Of a stretch of 57,745 nucleotides of DNA, positions 49,358 through 56,974 are shown piece by piece. This DNA is from Spirochaetota bacterium (lineage in GTDB: Bacteria; Spirochaetota; UBA12135; COTS27; JAFLEE01): assembly GCA_017302015.1 (NCBI GenBank), contig JAFLEE010000027.1, positions 1 to 57,745 on the forward strand. The letters run 5' to 3'. The stretch's first letter is position 1, and each line of letters opens with the position of its first letter. Below the pieces are notes generated by a model that searched no databases, was not told the origin of the DNA, and worked only from the letters and a program-made list of their open reading frames with translations. The position numbers and the translations under genes are program-made.

Positions 49358-50575
49358 TCAGAACTGCGCGACCCACCGGAAACAGATGCCGTCCGGAAGC
49401 GGATAAACCGATACCGGGATCGCCGTTTTCAGGACACGGGGGAGGGCGAGCCCCGAGATCAATGTCACGGCGCCCGCGGACAGCAGGGCGATCCCCCCCG
49501 CCGTGAGGCCGAAGCTTCGGATGAAGCTCCATTCCATGTCTCGATAGGCCTCGCCGACGTTGGCCGTCGCGTTGCTGTAGGCGGTGACGGTCGCGGGGTG
49601 CTTATCCAGGAAATAGAGGCCGAAACCAAGGCTCGCGCCCCCCCCCGCCAGAAACAGCGGGCCCATGATGCAGAGGCTTGTCTTGGTCTTGCGCATATCG
49701 CGTTCTTGGAATCGCGTGCCGGTCCCTTGGGATGCGGGCATGGCCTCACGCGAGATCGCCCCGGGCTTTGTGGAGCCACCCGCCGAGCCGTCGCCCGTCG
49801 AACCGACGTTAGCCGGCGCACCGATCATGGCGACCTGATCCCCTACTTTCCAGGAGATATTCGTTTCGGATTGCAATTGACCGAGGGCTGGCCCCGGGAA
49901 GGAAACGAGCGTCGCACGGCCCAGTTCCACGCGTTCTCGACCGAGCAAGGCGCCGCTGGATGGGTCGACGATCGCATCGCCCCACCGGATCAATTGCACG
50001 CGGTCCCCGACACGCACCCCGTCATCGGGACCGAGGTTGCACACGGCGGTGCGCCCTTCGCCGATCTTGACGACCCGCGCGCTGATCGGGATCCGGGTCG
50101 TGAGGGAGCGCGCGATCTTGGCGACAAGGGCTGGGATGCCGCTTTCCTGATCCGTGGAGGCAGACTCGGAAATATCCACGCGGGAAAGTTCCACATCGAC
50201 GAGATGGAGGTTGATGAAATAGGCCCCGCCCATGCGGAAAACCGCACCCACGACCATCTTCTGCACGCCCAGAAGGTTCCCGATCTTCACGGCGCAGGAG
50301 CTTTCGACGCAACCGGCCCCCTGGAGCGCCTGCTCTTTCAACACGCGTTGGAGGTTGGCGCGCTCAAGCACGTCGAAACGATTGAGTTTGGCGAGCTCCG
50401 TCTGGAATAAATCGGTGACGTTGATCGCGATGCCCGGATCCAGACCAGCCCGGGAATCGAATTGATAGACGGCGATTCGGAGCCGGTCGCTGGCGATGCC
50501 GGCCGATGGAACGAGCAGCATGAAAAGACAAAAAGCAATTCGACGGCTCGCACACCGTTGACCGTGGCTCGACAT
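49358..50575 (-). CDS. exported CsgG/FlgT-like protein with C-terminal membrane helices
   Basis: A 405-residue protein. The signal peptide ('IAFCLFMLLVPSAGIASD') is followed by a CsgG/TolB-N-like domain (about 30-165: 'LAVYQF'-type strand 'RLRIAVYQFDSRAGLD', 'LNRFDVLERANLQRVLKEQA', 'GNLLGVQKMVVGAVF'). A FlgT C-terminal-like beta domain comes next (about 175-250, 'NLGPDDGVRVGDRVQLIRWG'), then a Gly/Ser linker and two hydrophobic helices near 310-330 and 365-390. Unlike the tandem genes at 10.4 kb it has no barrel. A disulphide is possible in 'GCVESSCAVKIG'. Cotranscribed with the NHL-like lipoprotein. Confidence 0.75.
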   Translation of the reverse strand: MSSHGQRCASRRIAFCLFMLLVPSAGIASDRLRIAVYQFDSRAGLDPGIAINVTDLFQTELAKLNRFDVLERANLQRVLKEQALQGAGCVESSCAVKIGNLLGVQKMVVGAVFRMGGAYFINLHLVDVELSRVDISESASTDQESGIPALVAKIARSLTTRIPISARVVKIGEGRTAVCNLGPDDGVRVGDRVQLIRWGDAIVDPSSGALLGRERVELGRATLVSFPGPALGQLQSETNISWKVGDQVAMIGAPANVGSTGDGSAGGSTKPGAISREAMPASQGTGTRFQERDMRKTKTSLCIMGPLFLAGGGASLGFGLYFLDKHPATVTAYSNATANVGEAYRDMEWSFIRSFGLTAGGIALLSAGAVTLISGLALPRVLKTAIPVSVYPLPDGICFRWVAQF

Positions 50576-50707
50576 GGGCTAGTTTATCATCATAACCAAA
50601 CTGGTTTTGGCGGACAATGTTTTCCTTTCGATCGAGTGCGCGTTTCCCCTTGCTGGACACGCCATTTCCCCCCCGCGCATCAATGGACCGCTTTCATATG
50701 GCTTCCC

Positions 50708-50919
50708 ATTCATATCCCGGATGGCTAGCTCGGCCCCTGGGCCGCCTCCATCTCGATCACCGTCGCCCTCGTCATCCAGGCCATTCTGCTCGGCGACGGC
50801 GGCATCTCTGCCATCGGCGTGGATTGCCTCAATATCGCCGCGCTCCACCCCTTTTCGGGTTGGCCGTCTATCGCTTCGCCAAGGGGAAATCTCCCGTCGC
50901 TTTAAAACGTCAGGATAGG
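50708..50919 (+). pseudogene. cbiM: cobalt/nickel ECF transporter CbiM remnant
   Basis: Three pieces of CbiM, the substrate-binding membrane component of cobalt/nickel ECF transporters, are recognisable. HIPDG, the N-terminal metal-binding signature, lies at 50711-50725 and is followed by an in-frame TAG. 'LGPWAASISITVALVIQAIL', continuing 'LGDGGISAIGVDCLNIA', starts at 50729. After a -1 frameshift near 50848, 'PLFGLAVYRFAKGKSPVALK' follows. Most of the region between the first two pieces is deleted. The 3' end overlaps the end of the convergent glycosyltransferase gene. Clearly non-functional. Confidence 0.75.
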
Positions 50920-52214
50920 GCCGCTGCCCCCGCGACGAGGGCGGCCTCCACGAGCCGGACCGCCTGCGCGACCCCGTTTTCGATCCGCATCGCTTCCCCC
51001 ACGCGCGCGGCTCGGGCCTTCAGCGAGCCGTTTTCCATCGTGTCTCGGATCCGCTTGGCCAGCGTATCGGCGCGCAGCGAGCGACGGGGGAGGGGCGCGA
51101 GCGCCACCCCCGCTTCTTGGAGGCGACGCGCCCAGTATCCCTGGTCGTAGGCGAAGGGCACCACGATGGACGGGCGGCCCGCGCGGGTGGCCGAGTGGGA
51201 CGTGCCCGCGCCCCCATGATGGACGATCGCCGCGCACCTCGGGAAAACCGCCGCATGGGGAATCTTGCCCGCGCGAAAGAGGTTCGGCGTCTGGGGGATC
51301 GTCGTGATTTCCTCCCACGCGGATTGGACGATCGCGCGGCAACCAGCGAGTTCCGCGGCCTTCACCAAGGTCGCCGTGAGCGACTCGAACTTCGAGTCGC
51401 CGAGGAGCATGCTCCCGAGCGCCATGAAGACGGGCGGGGGTCCCGACCCCAGGAAGGCCTCGAGCTCGGGCGGCAGCGGGTGGGCGTTCGGTTCGGTCGG
51501 CATATCGAGGAAGCCGCAGGGTCGGTGTTGGGCGGGCCAGTCGGGCAGGGCACGAACGAGTTCTCCGCTTACGGCGATGAGATTCAGCGTCTGGGAACTC
51601 GCCACGTTCCAAAAGAAATCCGGGGCGAACGGGACGCCCTCGGCCAGGCAGAGGCGGTTGAGCCGCGCGGTGAAGACGCTGCGCATCGCGAAGTCCGCGA
51701 TGCGCCAGAGCGCGGGATTCAGGAAGCGGCCGAGGTCGGGAAGTCCGCTGGGGGGCTGGTGGGCCGATGGGATCATGGACGGAAGGAAGGTTATGGTGAA
51801 ATACGGCCGGTCGGCTTTTTTCGCCGCCAGCCAGAGCGGAAACATCAATTGATGCCCGATCACGACGTCGTTATCGCGTGCCAGCCGTTTGCTGGCCTCG
51901 AAGATCTCCCCGCACATGGGGTCGAAAAGCCCGCGCATCATCCGCTCGAGCTGCTGCACGGGACTCCTCGTGCCTTGGATTTCGCTCACGAGATCCCTCA
52001 GGGCCGCGTTGGAATAGCTTAGTCGACCGGCTTGCCGGATGGGGAACCCCGCCGACGGCGCGAGGGCGGCGTAGTCGGGCTGTGTCGCCTCGTTCGCGTC
52101 GACCCTTGAGACCACGACATCGACCTCGTGCCCCGCAAGATGAAGGCCCTGCGCGAGCGCGAGCAGGGGCCGCACATCCCCAGCGCTGCCCCATGACTGT
52201 AGGCCGATTTTCAT
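50910..52214 (-). CDS. GT1-family glycosyltransferase (UGT/MGT-like)
   Basis: A 434-residue glycosyltransferase of the GT-B fold, GT1/GT28-like, as in macrolide or sterol glucosyltransferases. The N-terminal acceptor domain starts 'MKIGLQSWGSAGDVRPLLAL'. The C-terminal donor site carries 'VFMALGSMLLGDSKFESLTA' and 'AAIVHHGGAGTSHSATRAGR', followed by 'PFAYDQGYWARRLQEAGVAL'. It would transfer an activated sugar (UDP- or dTDP-linked) to a small lipophilic acceptor. No lipid or polyketide genes are nearby to suggest the acceptor. Start ATG 52214, no strong binding site. Confidence 0.88.
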   Translation of the reverse strand: MKIGLQSWGSAGDVRPLLALAQGLHLAGHEVDVVVSRVDANEATQPDYAALAPSAGFPIRQAGRLSYSNAALRDLVSEIQGTRSPVQQLERMMRGLFDPMCGEIFEASKRLARDNDVVIGHQLMFPLWLAAKKADRPYFTITFLPSMIPSAHQPPSGLPDLGRFLNPALWRIADFAMRSVFTARLNRLCLAEGVPFAPDFFWNVASSQTLNLIAVSGELVRALPDWPAQHRPCGFLDMPTEPNAHPLPPELEAFLGSGPPPVFMALGSMLLGDSKFESLTATLVKAAELAGCRAIVQSAWEEITTIPQTPNLFRAGKIPHAAVFPRCAAIVHHGGAGTSHSATRAGRPSIVVPFAYDQGYWARRLQEAGVALAPLPRRSLRADTLAKRIRDTMENGSLKARAARVGEAMRIENGVAQAVRLVEAALVAGAAALS

Positions 52215-52657
52215 GCCGGCGAAGACCAGAGGGTCAAGTTCGTTATGAAGTTCGCACCATCGGTTCCAAAGTGGGTGAACCGCGAGGCCGTATAAAAGAG
52301 GATGTTATCGGCTGTCATCCGGGCATTCTCGCATTTTTGTCGTAAGGAGTGTGCGGCGGATCCCCGGGCAAACGCCTTTCATGGCTACCGCCGGTTCTGT
52401 GACGGTATTGAGACTTATCGCCTTGTGGCGCATTCATGCGGGCCCCGAATTTAAGGCGAACAAGGTTTGACGTGGCGCCAAAAATAAAACGCATGGTGGG
52501 AGACTGGGCGCATCGTCATTGGCGGCCCGAAATCTGTCATCCGCGATTCCGCCGTGAGTCTGAAGAGCGGAGCCGATGAACGGAGAGTCGGATAAACTCG
52601 GTCGGGCGAGCTAGGCCAGAAATGGCTTGAAATCAGTAACTCGAACTATGCGTCACC
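52215..52657. other. intergenic region with no recognised gene
   Basis: About 440 bp between the divergent glycosyltransferase and GntR genes. Composition shifts from GC-rich to more AT-rich towards 52600. I found no gene remnant or RNA. Confidence 0.45.
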
Positions 52658-52717
52658 TTGACAGAGCAATCATTCGGGACTAATCTTAATGAACCATCAA
52701 ATAATGCATATGTTGGT
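52658..52717 (+). promoter_or_regulatory. GntR-gene promoter with imperfect palindrome
   Basis: A perfect -35 TTGACA (52658-52663), 17 bp, TAATCT (52681-52686). An imperfect 25-bp palindrome with ends ACCA (52693) and TGGT (52717) covers the predicted start site and may be the autoregulatory operator. Confidence 0.6.
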
Positions 52718-52739
52718 ACAATTTATTCCCTAGAGACCT

Positions 52740-53816
52740 ATGTTTAAACAAGTCATCTACGCGCGCATCTTCGAACAGTTAAAGAAGGAATTGGCGACCC
52801 ATCCTTCGCCGATCCCCCTTACCGAGGCCGGGCTTATGAAGCGGTTTAAAATAAGCCGCAATACGAGTTATAAGGTCCTCAATCTGCTGGAATCCGAAGG
52901 GCTCGTGCGCCGCCAGCGGGGGCGGGGCACCTTTCCGGTAGAGACGTTCGCGCCTCGCCATACGGTGAATCTGGTCATGCGCGCTTCCTCCTTCGAGAAC
53001 CTCGCGCTCATGCGCAGCGTCAGCAGCCTCCTCTATCTCGAGGGGATCGCGGCGGCGGGCGCCCGGGCGTTCGAGGCGCGCATCCTCATGTGGCCGCAGG
53101 AACAAGATCCCCACGCCCTGCGCGAGGCCGTGCTGGGCGGGGGCCCGCGGCAGGGTTTCGTGTTCTTCAACCATGACGATCCGGCCATCGAGGTCTGCCG
53201 CCGCGAGCAGGTGCCCTATATGGCCCGCTTGCCCCTGGGGGTCGAGGGAATCAACGGGGTGGCCATCGATTCCTACCGCTCCGTCTACGGGGCGCTGGAT
53301 TTCATGATGAAAAAGAGCGGGCGCACCAAGATCCTCATGCTCTGCGGCGACCGGACGAGCGTGTGGCAATCGCCCTTGGCGCGCGCCTATGAGGCGGCGC
53401 TCTTGGCTAATGGGGCGAAGATGGATCCGCAGTACCTCAGGCATTTTTCCCCCGACTCGGGCCGCGAAAAACTCGAACTCGCCGCGTGGCTGGCGGAGCA
53501 TCCCGAGATCGAGGGCGTCTTCACCGTCGGGTTCTCGATCACCCGGGCCCTCTACGATATCCTCCTCCTGCGCGGCGTGGATTTCCGTTCGAGGTGGGCG
53601 TGGTTGGCCTATAACGACCCGGCGCGCCTGACCAGCGACCTCGATTTCATCAGCTGCGTGCGCGAACCGCTGCCGAAATTGGGGCGCCTCCTAGCAGAGG
53701 GGGTGCTCTCCATGCTCGAGACCGGGTACCGGCCCATGGCGGGGATGGTGCTGCAGAACGAATTTGTGGTGCGGGAGAGCTTCGGCGCGCCCACGGAAAA
53801 AACCGCAAAGGAATGA
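52740..53816 (+). CDS. GntR-type regulator with LacI-like effector domain
   Basis: A 358-residue chimeric regulator. The N-terminal winged helix of GntR type is 'LTEAGLMKRFKISRNTSYKV' and 'LESEGLVRRQRGRGTFPV'. It is fused to a periplasmic-binding-protein-like sensor domain of the LacI/AraR kind ('YGALDFMMKKSGRTKILMLC', 'EGVFTVGFSITRALYDILLL'). The arrangement is that of AraR/sugar-binding GntR proteins. The start is ATG 52740 with a weak GAGA upstream. Its stop overlaps the glycosidase start as ATGA, so it is in one operon with the enzyme it probably controls. Confidence 0.85.
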   Translation: MFKQVIYARIFEQLKKELATHPSPIPLTEAGLMKRFKISRNTSYKVLNLLESEGLVRRQRGRGTFPVETFAPRHTVNLVMRASSFENLALMRSVSSLLYLEGIAAAGARAFEARILMWPQEQDPHALREAVLGGGPRQGFVFFNHDDPAIEVCRREQVPYMARLPLGVEGINGVAIDSYRSVYGALDFMMKKSGRTKILMLCGDRTSVWQSPLARAYEAALLANGAKMDPQYLRHFSPDSGREKLELAAWLAEHPEIEGVFTVGFSITRALYDILLLRGVDFRSRWAWLAYNDPARLTSDLDFISCVREPLPKLGRLLAEGVLSMLETGYRPMAGMVLQNEFVVRESFGAPTEKTAKE

Positions 53817-56803
53817 CCATGCCGAACCCCACCGGCCCCCTCGCCTTCTATTTCCTCAACCACCACCTCGACCACACCGAATTGCGTCTCCAGATCCGCG
53901 CGCTCCACGAGCAGGGTTTCGCCGGGCTCTTAATCCACGCCCGCGCGGGGAACCAGGTGCCCTACCTCTCCGACCGCTGGTTCGAGAAGGTCGACCTCAT
54001 CTTCGGGGAATGCATCCGATGGGGGCTCGAGCCATGGCTCTACGACGAGGATCCCTACCCGAGCGGGGCGGCGGGGGGGCTGGTGACGGCGAACGAACCG
54101 GCCCATGCGGGCCGCGTGCTCAAGGCCGAGCGTTATCCCGTCGGGGGGCGCGAGGTCGACGTGACGATCCCGCTGGCGAAGCTCGCGGGCATCTTCGCCA
54201 TCCCGTCCCGCCCCTCCGATGCCTCGACGCCGTACTTCCGGGTGGATTCCAAGGCCGGTACCGTCCGTTCCCATTGGGAAGAACTCGGCCACGGGCCCCG
54301 CAGTTATTACCCCCCCTATTTGAAGGAAGCCCGGGCCCATTACCGGGCCGCGAGCCACCATCCGGGCCTCCGCATCCTCTTCCGTTCCGAGGTCCGCCTC
54401 AAGGAACTCCTCGTCGTCTCCATCGTTCCCTGGCGTGGCGGGGTCTGGGGGGAGTACCCCGACCTCATGAACCCCGAGGCCACCCGGTCCTTCATCCGCC
54501 TCACCCATGAAGCCTACCGCAAGCGCATCCGGCCCGCCTATTGGAAGAAGATCCCCGGCATCTTCCTCGACGAGTCGAAACTCTTGCCCCTATTCCCCTG
54601 GAACGACGCGCTACCCGAGCGCTATGAACGCCTGTTCGGGGGCGATCTCCCCGCCTCGCTCCCCCACCTCTTCCGCGATTTAGGGCCGGAGAGCCCGGCC
54701 ATACGCAGCCAGTACCGGGCGGCCACCGGGGCCCTCTTCCGAGAGAACTTCATGGGGCCCCTGGGGGATTGGTGCCGGAAGAACGGCCTCCTTTTCACGG
54801 GGCATATCTCTCCCGAAGAGGATCCCTACGGGCAGCAGGTCTATACGCCCAACCTCACGACGCTTCTAAAAACCTTCGGGCTTCCCGGCGTCGACAGCAT
54901 CAGTTCGCTCACCGGAAGCGCCGAGCGGCCGCTGCTCAACCTGGGCGCCAAATTGGGGGAGTCCGCCCTCTCCCAATCGGGCGGCCGGGAGTACCTCGTC
55001 GAGGCCCTCGGCGTCTCGGGGGAGGATCTGGACGGCCAGCGCATGCGGAGCATCCTCGACTGGTGCTTCTCCTTCGGCATCAACCGCATCTGCCTGCACG
55101 GGCAATTCTATAGCCTCGACGCCGAGCGCAAGCGGGAAGCGCCGCCTTCGATCTTCTACCAAGCGCCGTACTGGCCGCATTTCAAGGCGCTCAGCGCCTA
55201 TATCGCCCGCGTTTCGGGTATCCTTCGGCGGACGAGGCGCCGGGCGACCCTCGCCTATCTCTACCCCAGCAGTTTTTTCGCCTCGCGCACCGATGAGGAT
55301 CTCCACGCGCGCCATACCTGGGACAAGGCCTTCTATCGGGAGGGCCAGGCGATCGGGAGGGATCTGCTTTCCCTATCATCGATGGGCCTCGACTTCGATT
55401 TCATCGATGATTTGGAGTTCGCCCAAGCGCCCCCGGTCGGGGACCGGATCCAGATCGGCCGGGCCCGCTACCGCGCCCTGCTGGTTCCGGCCGTTTCCGC
55501 GCTTTCCATCGGGGCCCTTAAGCGCCTTGGGGCGCTTATGCGCAAGGGATTCCCCGTCTATTTCATGGGGCCGACCCCGCGGGCGCTGGATGGGCGCGAC
55601 GCGCTCAAGGGGTTCCGGGCGAAGCGTTGGAAGGCCGCGGACGCCCAGGCGCTGCGGATGAAATTATCGGAGAAGGGGCCGGATCCCTTTCCCGCGAGGT
55701 GGAAACTCCCGCCCCATTGCACGGTGCGCCAAAGCCGGGGGACCTCAGAGCGGTTTGATTTCTTCTATAATCAAGGATCCAAGCCCGCCCAAATCGGAGC
55801 GGACCTCCCGGAAAACTTCAGGCTCGAATGGCTCGACGCGAACGTGGACCGCTTCGAGCAGATCCCCATCCACCGAGGTTCAGCGAAGCTCGAGCTCCTG
55901 CCCGGGCAGGGGCTTCTCGTGCGCCAGAGCCGTCTTGCGGGTCCGGTCTCGAAGAACCTCATCCCGGTTCCACGCGCGAAAACGAACCTTCGCGTGGATT
56001 TGACCCGCGCCGCTTGGACCCTGGAGCGCCTCAAGGAGAACGTCTTTCCCCTAAAGGACTGGAAGGTCATCGGCCCGAAAGGATCCCCGGGGGAAATCCG
56101 CCTGCCCGTGGGGGCGATCGGCATGGAGCACGGAGAGCCAGGGAAATCCGCCCCCATCGTCTTCCGCGCGCGCTTTAAGGCGGAAAACGCGATTCGAAAT
56201 CCCCGAATCCTCGTGGATCGGTTCACCCGGGAGCATTTCGATTTCCGCGTCAATGGAAAGCCCTTGGGCGGTTTTTCACCGTGCCGGTATTTCGACGAAT
56301 CCAACCACTGGGCTTCCCTGCAAAAACACCTGGTGTCCGGCGTGAATACGGTGGAATGCCGCGCCGCGCTCGATCCGAAGATGGTGGTGCACCGCTTCAA
56401 GGAACTCATCTACATCGTTGGCGAGTTCGACGTTTCCGGGGGGGCCTCCGGCGCCTTGGTCGCATGCGAGCGACGGAAAACCGTAAAAGCGTTGCCCGCG
56501 TGGGGGGCCCTGGGCTGGCCCTATTATTCAGGCATGGTCCGCTACCGCACCGAGTTCCGGGCCCCGGGCCCCGGACCTTGCCGCTTGGAATTGGCGAACC
56601 CCGGTTCGTTCGCAAAAATTTGGGTCAATGGGAAAGAGGCAGGCCATCTCTACACCAAACCCTACCATCTCGAGGTGGGCGAATACCTCGTCGCGGGCGG
56701 GAATGTGCTGGAGATCGAGGCGGCCAATACCCTCGAGAACCTCATCGAGGGGAAAAGGGTGGAATCCGGTATCCAGGGGCCCGTGGCCCTCGTCTTCGGC
56801 TGA
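53813..56803 (+). CDS. large glycoside hydrolase, GH106/GH2-like
   Basis: A 996-residue cytoplasmic (no signal peptide) hydrolase. The N-terminal (beta/alpha)8 region ('LQIRALHEQGFAGLLIHARA', 'YDEDPYPSGAAGGLV', 'IPGIFLDESKLLPLFPW', 'GLLFTGHISPEEDPYG') resembles GH106 alpha-L-rhamnosidases and related families. Toward the C-terminus beta-sandwich domains appear, one of GH2 sugar-binding type ('LELANPGSFAKIWVNGKEAG', 'YLVAGGNVLEIEAANTLENL'). ATG 53813 overlaps the GntR stop; ATG 53819 is an alternative. Exact specificity not determinable. A paralogue of the truncated gene at 47.9 kb. Confidence 0.8.
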   Translation: MTMPNPTGPLAFYFLNHHLDHTELRLQIRALHEQGFAGLLIHARAGNQVPYLSDRWFEKVDLIFGECIRWGLEPWLYDEDPYPSGAAGGLVTANEPAHAGRVLKAERYPVGGREVDVTIPLAKLAGIFAIPSRPSDASTPYFRVDSKAGTVRSHWEELGHGPRSYYPPYLKEARAHYRAASHHPGLRILFRSEVRLKELLVVSIVPWRGGVWGEYPDLMNPEATRSFIRLTHEAYRKRIRPAYWKKIPGIFLDESKLLPLFPWNDALPERYERLFGGDLPASLPHLFRDLGPESPAIRSQYRAATGALFRENFMGPLGDWCRKNGLLFTGHISPEEDPYGQQVYTPNLTTLLKTFGLPGVDSISSLTGSAERPLLNLGAKLGESALSQSGGREYLVEALGVSGEDLDGQRMRSILDWCFSFGINRICLHGQFYSLDAERKREAPPSIFYQAPYWPHFKALSAYIARVSGILRRTRRRATLAYLYPSSFFASRTDEDLHARHTWDKAFYREGQAIGRDLLSLSSMGLDFDFIDDLEFAQAPPVGDRIQIGRARYRALLVPAVSALSIGALKRLGALMRKGFPVYFMGPTPRALDGRDALKGFRAKRWKAADAQALRMKLSEKGPDPFPARWKLPPHCTVRQSRGTSERFDFFYNQGSKPAQIGADLPENFRLEWLDANVDRFEQIPIHRGSAKLELLPGQGLLVRQSRLAGPVSKNLIPVPRAKTNLRVDLTRAAWTLERLKENVFPLKDWKVIGPKGSPGEIRLPVGAIGMEHGEPGKSAPIVFRARFKAENAIRNPRILVDRFTREHFDFRVNGKPLGGFSPCRYFDESNHWASLQKHLVSGVNTVECRAALDPKMVVHRFKELIYIVGEFDVSGGASGALVACERRKTVKALPAWGALGWPYYSGMVRYRTEFRAPGPGPCRLELANPGSFAKIWVNGKEAGHLYTKPYHLEVGEYLVAGGNVLEIEAANTLENLIEGKRVESGIQGPVALVFG

Positions 56804-56909
56804 CGGTTTCCCGGAGGCGCGCCGCATGCGGATGCGGCCCGGCGAACCGAGGGCACGGCGTGGGGGAGGGGGGATGGGCGTGGCGCATCCGGGGGTTATC
56901 CACGCCTGC

Positions 56910-56928
56910 GGAAGGCCCTTCCTTTTTT
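56910..56928 (+). terminator. short intrinsic terminator after the large glycosidase
   Basis: GGAAG-GCC-CTTCC stem-loop (56910-56922) followed by six T (56923-56928), about 100 bp after the glycosidase stop. The stem is only five base pairs. Confidence 0.5.
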
Positions 56929-56949
56929 CCCGATGATCGGGGGATGGGT

Positions 56950-56974
56950 TATAATACAGGTATCATACCAGTAT
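56950..56974 (+). promoter_or_regulatory. -10 box and palindromic operator over the second GntR start
   Basis: TATAAT (56950-56955) followed by a 21-bp near-perfect palindrome (56954-56974; halves ATACAGGTAT and ATACCAGTAT around a central C). It runs from the -10 box into the ATG. Binding here would block both transcription and the start region, implying tight autoregulation. Confidence 0.65.

Noticed and set aside
50579-50848. 89-codon minus-strand frame near 50.7 kb
   Set aside because: The plus strand carries recognisable CbiM fragments over the same bases.
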